Part shown: positions 7,985-15,644 of the stretch, piece by piece
How positions within the stretch are numbered: the first letter of the stretch is position 1
Layout: every line of letters begins with the position of its first letter
From: an uncultured Bacteroidota bacterium
GTDB lineage: Bacteria; Bacteroidota; Bacteroidia; Chitinophagales; Chitinophagaceae
Length of the DNA stretch: 19,488 nt
Assembly: GCA_903905685.1 (NCBI GenBank)
Contig: CAIVHI010000284.1
Span: forward strand, 1 to 19,488
Reading direction: 5' to 3'
Translations under genes and position numbers: made by a program
Notes under the pieces: model-generated
Told to the model about the DNA's origin: nothing
Database searches by the model: none
What the model saw: the letters and a program-made list of their open reading frames with translations, nothing else

Positions 7985-8542
7985 AAACTGTTTATTAAAT
8001 ATATGGTCAGCAACCGCTGCAAAATGGCGGTGAAGGAAGAGTTGAAGAAACTTGGCCTCCACTTTGTTTTGGTGGACTTGGGCGAAGTGGAAATCATGGA
8101 AACCCTCTCCGCCGAACAAAAGATGCTGCTCAAAGCCGGTTTGCAGGTTTCGGGGCTAGATTTGATGGACGATAAAAAGGCTATCCTTATAGAGCGCATC
8201 AAAATCGTCATCATAGACCTCATCCACAATTCGGACGGGGAGATGCGGATGAAGTTTTCAAACTACCTGAGCGAGAAACTGAACCACGACTACACCTACC
8301 TGTCCAACCTGTTTTCGGAAGTGCAGGGGGTAACCATAGAGCACTACCTAATAGCCAACAAAATTGAGAAAGTGAAGGAACTCATTCTATACAATGAGTT
8401 GAACATCACGGAAATAGCCTGGAAAATGAATTACAGCAGCGTGGCCCACCTGTCCAACCAGTTCAAGAAGGTGACGGGGTTGTCGCCATCGCACTTCAAG
8501 CAGTTGAAAGACAAGCGGCGGAGCCCTCTCGAGGAACTCTGA
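7982..8542 (+). CDS. AraC-type HTH regulator with HMA-like N-terminal domain
   Basis: Predicted DNA-binding regulator of 186 residues. The C-terminal half (about 90-178) is an AraC/XylS double helix-turn-helix: YLSEKLNHDYTYLSNLFSEV is the first unit, and LNITEIAWKMNYSSVAHLSNQFKKVTGLSPS is the second with the classic family ending. The N-terminal part (about 1-60) resembles a small ferredoxin-like fold found in related Bacteroidota proteins, where the metal-binding loop usually reads CxxC. Here it reads S10-N-R-C13, so one Cys is lost. The start is uncertain: TTG at 7982 preserves the first strand MKLFIKYM (an in-frame stop precedes it), while ATG at 8003 would remove it. It is first in an operon, 4 bp before the kinase gene, and is the only DNA-binding protein there, so it may be the output of that signalling pathway (inference). 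Confidence 0.88.
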   Translation: MKLFIKYMVSNRCKMAVKEELKKLGLHFVLVDLGEVEIMETLSAEQKMLLKAGLQVSGLDLMDDKKAILIERIKIVIIDLIHNSDGEMRMKFSNYLSEKLNHDYTYLSNLFSEVQGVTIEHYLIANKIEKVKELILYNELNITEIAWKMNYSSVAHLSNQFKKVTGLSPSHFKQLKDKRRSPLEEL

Positions 8543-8546
8543 GCAA

Positions 8547-11500
8547 ATGATTGATTACCGGGTATCATACCAACAGATAATGAGGGTTTTTCAAAATAAA
8601 AGTATCGTCTTTTTCTCCATTGCCGTGCTACTGGTGTTTATCGTAGTTGGCGGCATGTTCTATGTGAATGCCGAACGGGAAAAATCGGACTATGAAGTCA
8701 TTGCCCACATACAAGATGTGCTGCGTGCGGAAGACAATGTTTTGGTGGATGCCATTGGTCTCGAACCCGGCGACTTGGAGTATCTGTTTACGGGCGACGA
8801 AACCTTCTTGGCACGGTCGGGTTCGGCAGTGGCATACGGGAACCCTGCTTACCGGGGCGATTTGGCAGATTCGCCCGCAAGTGCCCACTCCGGCCGACGT
8901 GCGGCGGTCGTGGTACTTCGGAAGCGCCTTTTCGAGAAACTTTATCCCAATCATACGGTAGTAGGTGGGTTCCGGGATTTAGATGCCGGTGGTAGGAACA
9001 AGGCATTCTTTGAAAGGGAAAAGATGGTGGCCGATTCCCGCCGCCAAATGATTGACGCCGTAAATGGCGAGGCCATCGATTGGCTCCGCGAAAAGAACGC
9101 GCAAAACGCAGGCTACTACCGCACCTTTCAAGGGCTATATTTGCTGCTCCTGCTTTTCTTGGCCATGATTTTTGCCCGAATGCTGATGGTGATACAGCAG
9201 CAGCGGTCTAAAAACAACGAATGTGAGGCGGTTGCGGCAACATTGAGGTCGGCATCCCACTATTCGCTCAGCCTGATTGAGGCCGGGCTGGACCCTATGG
9301 TCGCCATTGGCTCGTCGGGCGAGATTATAGACATGAACGAGGCATTTGCCAAGGCCACCTGCATGACGCGGGTGCAACTCATCGGGTCGGATTTTATCAA
9401 CTATTTCACCAACCCGACCGAAGCAGGCGAGGTGTATCGGGCTGCACTGACCATGGGTAATGTGGTTGATGCACCCCTTACAATGAAGTGCCGTAAAGGT
9501 AGTATCACCGATGTGCTCTGCAACGGCTCGGTATTTAAAGACGACTCGGGCAAGATAAGGGGAGTGGTGGTGGTGGCGCGCAATGTATCGGCACAAAAAC
9601 TTGCCGCACAATATGCCCGGAGCCTCATCGAGGCCAGCCTCGACCCCCTGTTCACCATAAGCGTAGAAGGCAAAATCACCGATATGAACAATGCCTCCCT
9701 CAACATTACGGGCAAAACGCGGGAACAGTTGAAGGGTACCGATTTCTTCAACTACTTCACCGACCCCGACAAAGCCAAGGCCGGTTATCAGCAGGTATTT
9801 GCCGAAGGTTTCGTGTCCGACTATCCCTTGACGATGATGGACCACAAGCTGACAGATGTCTTATTCAATGGCTCGGTATATAAAGACGCGCAGGGCAAGG
9901 TATTGGGGGTGGTGGTCGTGGCACGCGACATTACCGAGCAAAAGCGCATTGAGAAAGAGCTGAACGAATCTATAGTCATTGCCGAAATGGCAGCAGACCT
10001 TGCAGAGGAGGCCAAGAATAATGCTGAAAACTCGATGCGGCTGGCGGAAGGTGCAGTCAAATCGAAACAGCAGTTCCTCTCCAACATGAGCCACGAAATC
10101 CGCACGCCCATGAATGCCATCATCGGGTTCACCAAGGTGTTGTTGAAAACGGAACTCACGGTCAAGCAAAAAGAATACTTGACCGCAATAAAGGTGAGTG
10201 GCGATGCCCTGATAGTATTGCTCAACGATATATTGGACTTGGCCAAGGTGGATGCCGGTAAAATGACGTTTGAGCGGGTGCCTTTCAAAATGGAGCTGTC
10301 TATACAGGCCATGTTGCATATGTTCGACACGAAAATAAGGGAGAAGAACCTGCAACTGGTGAGCGAATATGACAATACCATACCGGAGGTATTGGTGGGT
10401 GACCCCGTAAGACTGCGCCAAATCATCCTAAACTTGGTGAGCAATGCCGTCAAGTTCACATCACACGGCACCATAAAGGTGTCGGTACGGCTGCTGCGAT
10501 TGGATGCGGACGGGGCGATGGTGGAGTTTGCGGTGAGCGATACGGGTATTGGGATTCCCGCCACCCGTGTCGGCAAAATCTTTGAAAATTTCCAGCAGGC
10601 ATCGAGCGGCACATCGCGGGTGTATGGAGGCACCGGCCTCGGTTTGGCCATCGTGAAGCAGTTGGTAGAGCCTCAGGGGGGGTCTATAGGTGTGGTGAGT
10701 ACACCCGATGTCGGTTCTACGTTCAGTTTCATGCTCACTTTCGGCAAGGCGAGCTCCGATGCGGTGGTCGAAGAAACGTTCTCTGAACAGGATGAGGACA
10801 TCAAGAACATTAAGGTATTGGTAGTGGAAGACATAGCCCTCAACCAGTTGCTTATGAAGACCTTGCTCGACGACTTCGGGTTTGAGCGCGACATCGCCTC
10901 GAACGGCAGGATAGCGATTGAAAACCTGCAAAACAAGACCTACGACGTGATACTCATGGATTTGCAAATGCCCGAAATGAACGGGTTCGAAGCCACGGCC
11001 CACATCAGGAACGTGTTGAAATCGAAGGTGCCGATAATTGCACTTACGGCCGATGTAACTACCGTGGATTTGGAAAAGTGCAAGGCCGTGGGCATGAACG
11101 ACTATATAGCCAAGCCCGTAGACGAAAAACTACTTTACAGCAAAATAATGGGGCTGGTTAAAAAGCGGTCGCCCGCCAAGGAGACTACACCTCAGGATGG
11201 GGAGGCCAGAAAACTTAAATACATCGATTTGGACTACTTGGTTCACCGCACCAAATCGAATCCGAGGCTCATGATGGAAATGATAGCCCTATATCTGGAA
11301 CAAACCCCAACCCTCATCAGCATCATGAAGTCCTGCCTTAAAGACGGCGACTGGAAGTTGCTGCACGCTGCGGCCCACAAAATGATTCCGTCGTTCGCCA
11401 TCATGGGCATTAGTACCGATGTGGAAAACATGGCCAAGAAGATATTGGAGTATGCCCGCACCCGTGAGGAAACGGAAGGCATACCTGAATTGCTGAGCCA

Positions 11501-11582
11501 AATAGAATTGGTTTGCACGGAAGCCTGCAAGGAACTGGAAGTAGAATTTGACGAAATAAAGAAAACCATAGACTCCAAATGA
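8547..11582 (+). CDS. Hybrid sensor histidine kinase (CHASE3-like, PAS-PAS, HisKA, HATPase, REC, Hpt)
   Basis: Membrane hybrid kinase of 1011 residues that carries three phospho-sites of a multistep relay. TM1 lies at about 19-40 and TM2 at about 196-215, flanking a periplasmic domain that resembles CHASE3 (EYLFTGDETFL at 79-89, EREKMVADSRRQMIDAVNGE later). Two closely similar PAS domains follow (about 240-350 and 358-465), then a coiled coil (about 466-507). HisKA has H516 in SNMSHEIRTPMNAIIGF. The ATPase has the N box (N633 in NLVSNAVKF), G1 DTGIGI (665-670) and G2 GGTGLGL (694-700). The receiver has E761, D805 in ILMDLQMPEMNG, T834 and K856. The Hpt domain has H944 in HAAAHKMIPS. All catalytic residues are present. 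The gene starts 4 bp after the HTH gene and overlaps the receiver gene by 4 bp (ATGA), so the three are probably cotranscribed and translationally coupled. The signal sensed is unknown. Confidence 0.95.
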   Translation: MIDYRVSYQQIMRVFQNKSIVFFSIAVLLVFIVVGGMFYVNAEREKSDYEVIAHIQDVLRAEDNVLVDAIGLEPGDLEYLFTGDETFLARSGSAVAYGNPAYRGDLADSPASAHSGRRAAVVVLRKRLFEKLYPNHTVVGGFRDLDAGGRNKAFFEREKMVADSRRQMIDAVNGEAIDWLREKNAQNAGYYRTFQGLYLLLLLFLAMIFARMLMVIQQQRSKNNECEAVAATLRSASHYSLSLIEAGLDPMVAIGSSGEIIDMNEAFAKATCMTRVQLIGSDFINYFTNPTEAGEVYRAALTMGNVVDAPLTMKCRKGSITDVLCNGSVFKDDSGKIRGVVVVARNVSAQKLAAQYARSLIEASLDPLFTISVEGKITDMNNASLNITGKTREQLKGTDFFNYFTDPDKAKAGYQQVFAEGFVSDYPLTMMDHKLTDVLFNGSVYKDAQGKVLGVVVVARDITEQKRIEKELNESIVIAEMAADLAEEAKNNAENSMRLAEGAVKSKQQFLSNMSHEIRTPMNAIIGFTKVLLKTELTVKQKEYLTAIKVSGDALIVLLNDILDLAKVDAGKMTFERVPFKMELSIQAMLHMFDTKIREKNLQLVSEYDNTIPEVLVGDPVRLRQIILNLVSNAVKFTSHGTIKVSVRLLRLDADGAMVEFAVSDTGIGIPATRVGKIFENFQQASSGTSRVYGGTGLGLAIVKQLVEPQGGSIGVVSTPDVGSTFSFMLTFGKASSDAVVEETFSEQDEDIKNIKVLVVEDIALNQLLMKTLLDDFGFERDIASNGRIAIENLQNKTYDVILMDLQMPEMNGFEATAHIRNVLKSKVPIIALTADVTTVDLEKCKAVGMNDYIAKPVDEKLLYSKIMGLVKKRSPAKETTPQDGEARKLKYIDLDYLVHRTKSNPRLMMEMIALYLEQTPTLISIMKSCLKDGDWKLLHAAAHKMIPSFAIMGISTDVENMAKKILEYARTREETEGIPELLSQIELVCTEACKELEVEFDEIKKTIDSK

Positions 11583-12004
11583 ATAGAATAAAAATATTTT
11601 TGGTTGATGACGACCGCCTGTACCTCAAGTCGCTGGAAATCCAATTTCTCGAGCATGCCGATTTCGTCATAGAAACCTACCCAACGGGTGAGGCCTGCGT
11701 GGAAAAGCTGGACCATTGCCCCGACGTCATCATACTGGATTACCATCTGGATGGCATCACCCAAGGTGCCATGAACGGTATAGAGACGCTCGATGCCATC
11801 AAGGCATTCAACCAGGATATTCCGGTAGTGATGCTCTCGTCGCAAGACAAGATAGACGTAGCCATCGCCTGCATGCACCACCGCGCCTTCGACTATGTGG
11901 TGAAGAATGAAACCGCGTTTTTACGTCTGCGTAAAATCATCACCACCATCTTCAAATACAAAAAAATGGAGAAAGAGTTGAAGTGGTATATGGACCGGAT
12001 GTGA
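11579..12004 (+). CDS. Single-domain response regulator (REC only)
   Basis: Stand-alone receiver of 141 residues. The acidic pocket is D10-D11-D12 (FLVDDD), the phospho-acceptor is D54 in IILDYHLDG, the switch Ser is S87 in VMLSSQD, and the conserved Lys is K109 in YVVKN. An alpha-helical tail of about 25 residues (ITTIFKYKKMEKELKWYMDRM) follows, but there is no DNA-binding or enzymatic output domain. The ATG at 11579 overlaps the kinase TGA as ATGA, a sign of translational coupling. It is the natural final acceptor for phosphate from the kinase Hpt domain (inference). Such proteins act by protein-protein contact; a partner is not identifiable from sequence, but the HTH protein two genes upstream is the obvious candidate. 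Confidence 0.93.
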   Translation: MNRIKIFLVDDDRLYLKSLEIQFLEHADFVIETYPTGEACVEKLDHCPDVIILDYHLDGITQGAMNGIETLDAIKAFNQDIPVVMLSSQDKIDVAIACMHHRAFDYVVKNETAFLRLRKIITTIFKYKKMEKELKWYMDRM

Positions 12005-12533
12005 GGTTGTGCCAATATGGTATAAACATTATTGCGCGGGCGGGCCTTTTTTAGGGTGGTTGAGTGGCGATGCGGCAGCTGCTGAAGTCTGCATTATGAT
12101 ATCATGATTTATCGCCGACTACTGTCTGGCCTGTGGCAGTGTCGTGCTATTCGCAATGTATCTTCGGCATTTTTTAGAGAAAGGTCCCGTAATCTCGCCC
12201 ATATTTGGGGTGCAAGCAAGGAACGGAAAGCTGGCGGGGTTCCTGTAGCAAACCATTTAAAATCGGTATGGAGATTAAATGTTCAGTTAAAAATCATAAT
12301 TAAATTAATAAATTTAATTTTATTGATACGTTCGGATGTCGCAAATTTTCTAGTCCCCTCATTTCAGGAATTGTTTAGCAAAAAATCGAATCGAAACACT
12401 AAGTTTTGAGAAAAAAACGAACTTTGAGAAACGCCCCCGAATCAACCTTTCGGGTAAGAGCCGCCTGAAAAATTATGGACCAATATTATAGAAGGCTGAA
12501 TGGTGGTACATATGGTGATTTTAAACTTTATCT
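12005..12533. other. Gene-poor intergenic region
   Basis: The 529 bases between the receiver gene and the O-antigen ligase-like gene hold no convincing gene. Visible elements are a T-run after a GC-rich stretch at about 12034-12052 without a clear stem, a palindrome ATGATATCAT near 12095-12105, an AT-rich inverted repeat (12298-12319), a 9-bp direct repeat TTTGAGAAA (12405-12413 and 12423-12431) and a hairpin CCCGAA/TTCGGG (12436-12454). A 101-codon frame at 12104-12409 has mixed composition and no family features, so it is not called. No promoter fits the TTTG-N20-TAnnTTTG pattern exactly. Confidence 0.6.
12298..12319. repeat. AT-rich perfect inverted repeat
   Basis: AATTAAATT (12298-12306) and AATTTAATT (12311-12319) are exact reverse complements around a 4-nt AATA loop. 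The element contains only A and T and lies 215 bp upstream of the O-antigen ligase-like gene. It could be a protein-binding or UP-like element, or chance in AT-rich DNA. Confidence 0.4.
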
Positions 12534-14591
12534 ATGGGTTTGAACCTCTCTCGGCACAGCGAATTTGAAGGTAGGGTGCCCGGTGCAAGTTCAGGGATGC
12601 ACTTGGCGGTCGTACCCTTCAAGCGCGATGATTTTTTTCCTGCACTCCTGCTAGTCCTCTACTTGGTTGTAGAGCTCGTCCCCAACATGGGCGCTTACGA
12701 TGTGGCTGGGCCTCAATGGGTCTATTTGGGCGTGGTCAACCTCATTTCGGTTGCCTATTTTCTGCTCGATAAACAGTCGCGTTTCAATCCGGGAATACAG
12801 GCGGTCGCGTCTTCACTACTTACCAAGGTATATGTATTGTTCGCCCTGGTTGCCGGCTTGTCCATTATGGTTTCGGCTAATAGGGTAGAGGCCCTATGTT
12901 GCTACACTACGCTGTTGATTACCGTAATGATGTATGTAAACATGGCGGTTATTTTACATGGGCGGCTACACTTGTTCCCGTTTCTTGCTTGGGCAGTTTC
13001 CCTACTGCTATTCGTGCAGGCAGTGCAAATCCTGTACAAGTTTTACGAAGGAGGGCAGCTTTTCACCTCGCTTGATGATGAATTGGAAAGCATTACGCTG
13101 AATGCGGGCCATAAAAACATATTGGCTGCCGGCATGGTCGTCAAATTTCCATTCTTAATATATTCGATATTTAGGGGAAGCCTCAAGATTAAGGTGCTTA
13201 CCATGTCGGTGTTTGCGGTCGCGGTTTGTGGTTTGGTTATTCTAAATGCTAGGGCAACCTATATATCGTTAATGTTCGTCATGTGCATCTACGTCGTGTA
13301 CTATGTGGGCGAACATTCAAATAAGACTTCCCGTAAAACATTGTTCATCAATTTGGCAGGTATAGTGGTGTTGTTCATCGTCGGTATCCTGCTATCTAAC
13401 GCGATACTGAAACATGGCCCCAGAATTTATGACAGCGATTTTTATGGCACTTTTTTACACAAGCTGAGCTCTATAAAATTTTCCAATGAGGGGTCAGACA
13501 ATAGGTTTTGGCTGTGGAGCAATGCACTATCCTACATGAAGAACCATTTGCTGTTGGGTTGTGGGTATGGCAACTGGAAACTGGCGGCGATTCCATATGA
13601 AAAAAATACGATTAACGAGCTCATCGTGAGCATCCACGTCCACAACGACTTTTTGGAAACCGCGGCCGAGACCGGAATCATCGGCGGCTTATTGTTGTTG
13701 TCGGTTTTCGTTGTCCTTGCGGGGTTCATTTTGGGTACCTATTTTGAGGATCGACAATTTCCGCTAAGGAATTTGGCACCGGTTCTGTCGGGCGTTTGGG
13801 TCTGTTATTTTGTAGATGCCAACCTCAATTTCCCCGAGGGCAGGCCCATTATGCAGGTATATTTTGCGCTTTTGTTGGCACTTTGTTACGGCTTTCGTGT
13901 TAAAGGGAACCAACAGCCGAAAGAACCCGTTAGTATGCCCACCGTCAAGCGTGGGTTCGGCTACATTGGCCTGCTCATCGTTGTGCCGACAATAGTCATA
14001 AGGTTAGTCGTTTTCAATTCACTTGTTGCCCAAGCGCAATTCAGCCAAGATTCTTTGAAGCAACCACCCGTTATGGGCTGGGACGATGTAAAAGATGTAT
14101 TTCCTTCCCTACCCAATATGGACATTCAATGCCTACCCATAGGGGAAATTAAGGCGAACTACCTGATTAAGGAAAACCGGTATGGCGAAGCCCTTCAACT
14201 GCTTCGAGACTGTGCCGACGTAAATCCCAACCTCGGATACAACGACTACTTGAGAGGGGTTGTTTATTTTAAGTGCAGAAAAACCGACAGTGCTTACATA
14301 TATGCAACCCGGGCATTCGAAAAGCGGCCGCGGGCGATTCCATATTGCAAGTTCCTCCTCACGTTATGTGCCGTGAGGCAAGACAGAACTATGGCCGATC
14401 GGGTTTTCGGTAGCGTATTGGCGCTTCATAATGACAGCCTGTTATGGAATCATTACATTGAAGTATTGAGCGTACTTCATGTAGATGATGCTAAATTGAT
14501 TACCTTGGCAGATAGTGGCTTGAAGGTTTCCCCCAACGATCAAGCTTTGAAAAAGACCAGAATGATTTTGGAAAGAAGTTTACGGAAATAA
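12534..14591 (+). CDS. O-antigen ligase/polymerase-like membrane protein with C-terminal repeat region
   Basis: Polytopic inner-membrane protein of 685 residues in the Wzy_C/WaaL superfamily, whose members transfer or polymerise glycans from undecaprenyl-linked donors at the periplasmic face. About 10 to 12 hydrophobic segments span residues 34-455 plus one at about 476-495. The large loop carries the family signature: SDNRFWLWSNAL (R324), GCGYGNW (342-348), then HVHNDFLETAAETGIIGG with H370 and E379. Residues about 540-680 form a soluble helical tail resembling tetratricopeptide repeats (YGEALQLLRDCADVNPNLGYNDYLRGVVYFKCRKTDSAYIYATRAFEKRP), as in some Wzy_C-type oligosaccharyltransferases. 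The start ATG at 12534 is used; M22 is an alternative before the first membrane segment. No other polysaccharide genes are nearby, so it may be an orphan ligase or a protein O-glycosyltransferase; which one cannot be told from sequence. Confidence 0.85.
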   Translation: MGLNLSRHSEFEGRVPGASSGMHLAVVPFKRDDFFPALLLVLYLVVELVPNMGAYDVAGPQWVYLGVVNLISVAYFLLDKQSRFNPGIQAVASSLLTKVYVLFALVAGLSIMVSANRVEALCCYTTLLITVMMYVNMAVILHGRLHLFPFLAWAVSLLLFVQAVQILYKFYEGGQLFTSLDDELESITLNAGHKNILAAGMVVKFPFLIYSIFRGSLKIKVLTMSVFAVAVCGLVILNARATYISLMFVMCIYVVYYVGEHSNKTSRKTLFINLAGIVVLFIVGILLSNAILKHGPRIYDSDFYGTFLHKLSSIKFSNEGSDNRFWLWSNALSYMKNHLLLGCGYGNWKLAAIPYEKNTINELIVSIHVHNDFLETAAETGIIGGLLLLSVFVVLAGFILGTYFEDRQFPLRNLAPVLSGVWVCYFVDANLNFPEGRPIMQVYFALLLALCYGFRVKGNQQPKEPVSMPTVKRGFGYIGLLIVVPTIVIRLVVFNSLVAQAQFSQDSLKQPPVMGWDDVKDVFPSLPNMDIQCLPIGEIKANYLIKENRYGEALQLLRDCADVNPNLGYNDYLRGVVYFKCRKTDSAYIYATRAFEKRPRAIPYCKFLLTLCAVRQDRTMADRVFGSVLALHNDSLLWNHYIEVLSVLHVDDAKLITLADSGLKVSPNDQALKKTRMILERSLRK

Positions 14592-14745
14592 GGGGATTGA
14601 GGAACGGTCGCAGTGTTTTGTGAACGAAAACTCACCCTCCATTTTCGTTATCCCCCATACCGCGAATCCCGAAATTTTTTCCTGCCAAAATGTAACGCCC
14701 AGTATTACCCCAACATGAATTAACACGACCTTAAGTGCTTCAAGA

Positions 14746-14777
14746 TTTGCTTTAACGGCCACTAAAGGCTACTTTTG
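14746..14777 (+). promoter_or_regulatory. Promoter of the NlpC/P60 lipoprotein gene
   Basis: TTTG (14746-14749), a 20-nt spacer, and TACTTTTG (14770-14777) match the Bacteroidota -33 and -7 boxes exactly. Transcription would begin near 14782, leaving a very short A-rich leader of about 8 nt to the ATG at 14790, or about 17 nt to the ATG at 14799. It rules out the upstream TTG at 14775 as a start. Confidence 0.85.
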
Positions 14778-14789
14778 CACTTAATAAAA

Positions 14790-15533
14790 ATGGTGTCCAT
14801 GATCAAAAAAATAGCCAAGTCTGCCGGTGTATGCCTTACGGCCGCATTTTTTCTGATGAGTTGCCATAATAGCGAGTATGCGGTATCGAAGTCGGCAACA
14901 CGCAAACCCAAATTCCTCGAAGACATCGCCATCGGTGCGCACGACAAGTCGAATGTCATGAACGATGGGATAGACAACAGTAACGGATACAGCACGGCGT
15001 TGGATCACCACTACGGTCCGACGAATGCCGGCGAGCAGCCTTACAACCGCAAAAAAATAGACGAAAACACCCGCCACAACTCCCGCATAGATCCCTCGGT
15101 CACCAATACGGTGTCGGAGAAATATGCCGGGCTCTTGGGTGTAATGTCTCAACAAATCAATAACTATTCCCTTTACAAGTTCATCGACGAGTGGTATGGC
15201 GTCAATTACCGCATTGGTGGCAGCACTAAGGCCGGTATCGATTGCTCTGCATTTGTTCAGAAGCTGTACAGCGAAGTATTTGGGGTAGATCTGTTTCGCA
15301 CAGCCATGGAGCAGTTCAACAACTGCATCCGTGTTCGCAACCTGTCCGAAGCCGAAGAGGGCGACTTGGTATTTTTCCACATACACGGTCGCCGCATATC
15401 GCACGTAGGCATCTACCTCATCAACGATTTCTTCGTACACGCTTCGCGCACCCAAGGCATCGTCATCAGCAACTTGAACGAGGAATACTGGCATAAATAC
15501 TATGCAGGTGTAGGTAGGTTGCCCAAGGGATAG
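14790..15533 (+). CDS. NlpC/P60 family lipoprotein, probable cell-wall peptidase
   Basis: Predicted lipoprotein of 247 residues with a C-terminal NlpC/P60 cysteine peptidase domain, a family that cleaves peptide bonds in peptidoglycan stems. The N-terminus carries a lipoprotein signal peptide with lipobox LMSC, lipidated Cys C25. A low-complexity polar linker (about 26-120) follows, rich in Asn, Lys, Asp and His. The catalytic domain (about 122-247) shows C152 in GIDCSAFVQ, H205 in RRISHVGIYL and H217 in FVHAS, the expected triad order, and ends GVGRLPKG as family members do. ATG 14790 is chosen because A-rich sequence precedes it; ATG 14799 is nearly as good, and TTG 14775 lies inside the -7 box. 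It is followed by two terminator hairpins and then the Lgt-like gene, whose product class attaches lipid to proteins such as this one. Confidence 0.93.
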   Translation: MVSMIKKIAKSAGVCLTAAFFLMSCHNSEYAVSKSATRKPKFLEDIAIGAHDKSNVMNDGIDNSNGYSTALDHHYGPTNAGEQPYNRKKIDENTRHNSRIDPSVTNTVSEKYAGLLGVMSQQINNYSLYKFIDEWYGVNYRIGGSTKAGIDCSAFVQKLYSEVFGVDLFRTAMEQFNNCIRVRNLSEAEEGDLVFFHIHGRRISHVGIYLINDFFVHASRTQGIVISNLNEEYWHKYYAGVGRLPKG

Positions 15534-15567
15534 GTTCCTGAACTAACGATTTTGAAGTATTAGCATC

Positions 15568-15602
15568 ATCTTTGCAGGAGCAATCTTGCAAAGATTTTTT
15601 TT
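15568..15602 (+). terminator. Intrinsic terminator after the NlpC/P60 gene
   Basis: ATCTTTGCA (15568-15576) and TGCAAAGAT (15587-15595) form a perfect 9-bp stem with a 10-nt loop, followed by an unbroken T-run to 15602. It lies 35 bp after the TAG stop. The stem is AT-rich, but the U-tract is strong. Confidence 0.8.
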
Positions 15603-15605
15603 GAC

Positions 15606-15629
15606 AGCCGGCTGTAGTGGCCGGTTTTT
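15606..15629 (+). terminator. Second, tandem hairpin before the Lgt-like gene
   Basis: CCGGC (15608-15612) pairs with GCCGG (15620-15624), extended by one G-U and one A-U pair, with a 7-nt loop and a following TTTTT. It sits immediately after the first terminator and 15 bp before the ATG at 15645. It could be a back-up terminator or a leader structure of the Lgt-like mRNA. No clear promoter lies between it and the gene. Confidence 0.5.
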
Positions 15630-15644
15630 CCACAATACCATCAT

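Noticed and set aside
9821..10651. 276-codon minus-strand frame opposite the kinase.
   Set aside because: The kinase motifs occupy the plus strand; the antisense product is Ser/Thr-rich shadow sequence.
12104..12409. 101-codon plus-strand frame in the gene-poor gap.
   Set aside because: Composition changes from Arg/Cys-rich to Ile/Leu/Lys-rich with local AT content, there is no promoter or start context, and no recognisable domain.
14781..15494. 237-codon minus-strand frame opposite the NlpC/P60 gene.
   Set aside because: The plus strand has promoter, lipobox and catalytic triad; the antisense frame has no family features.
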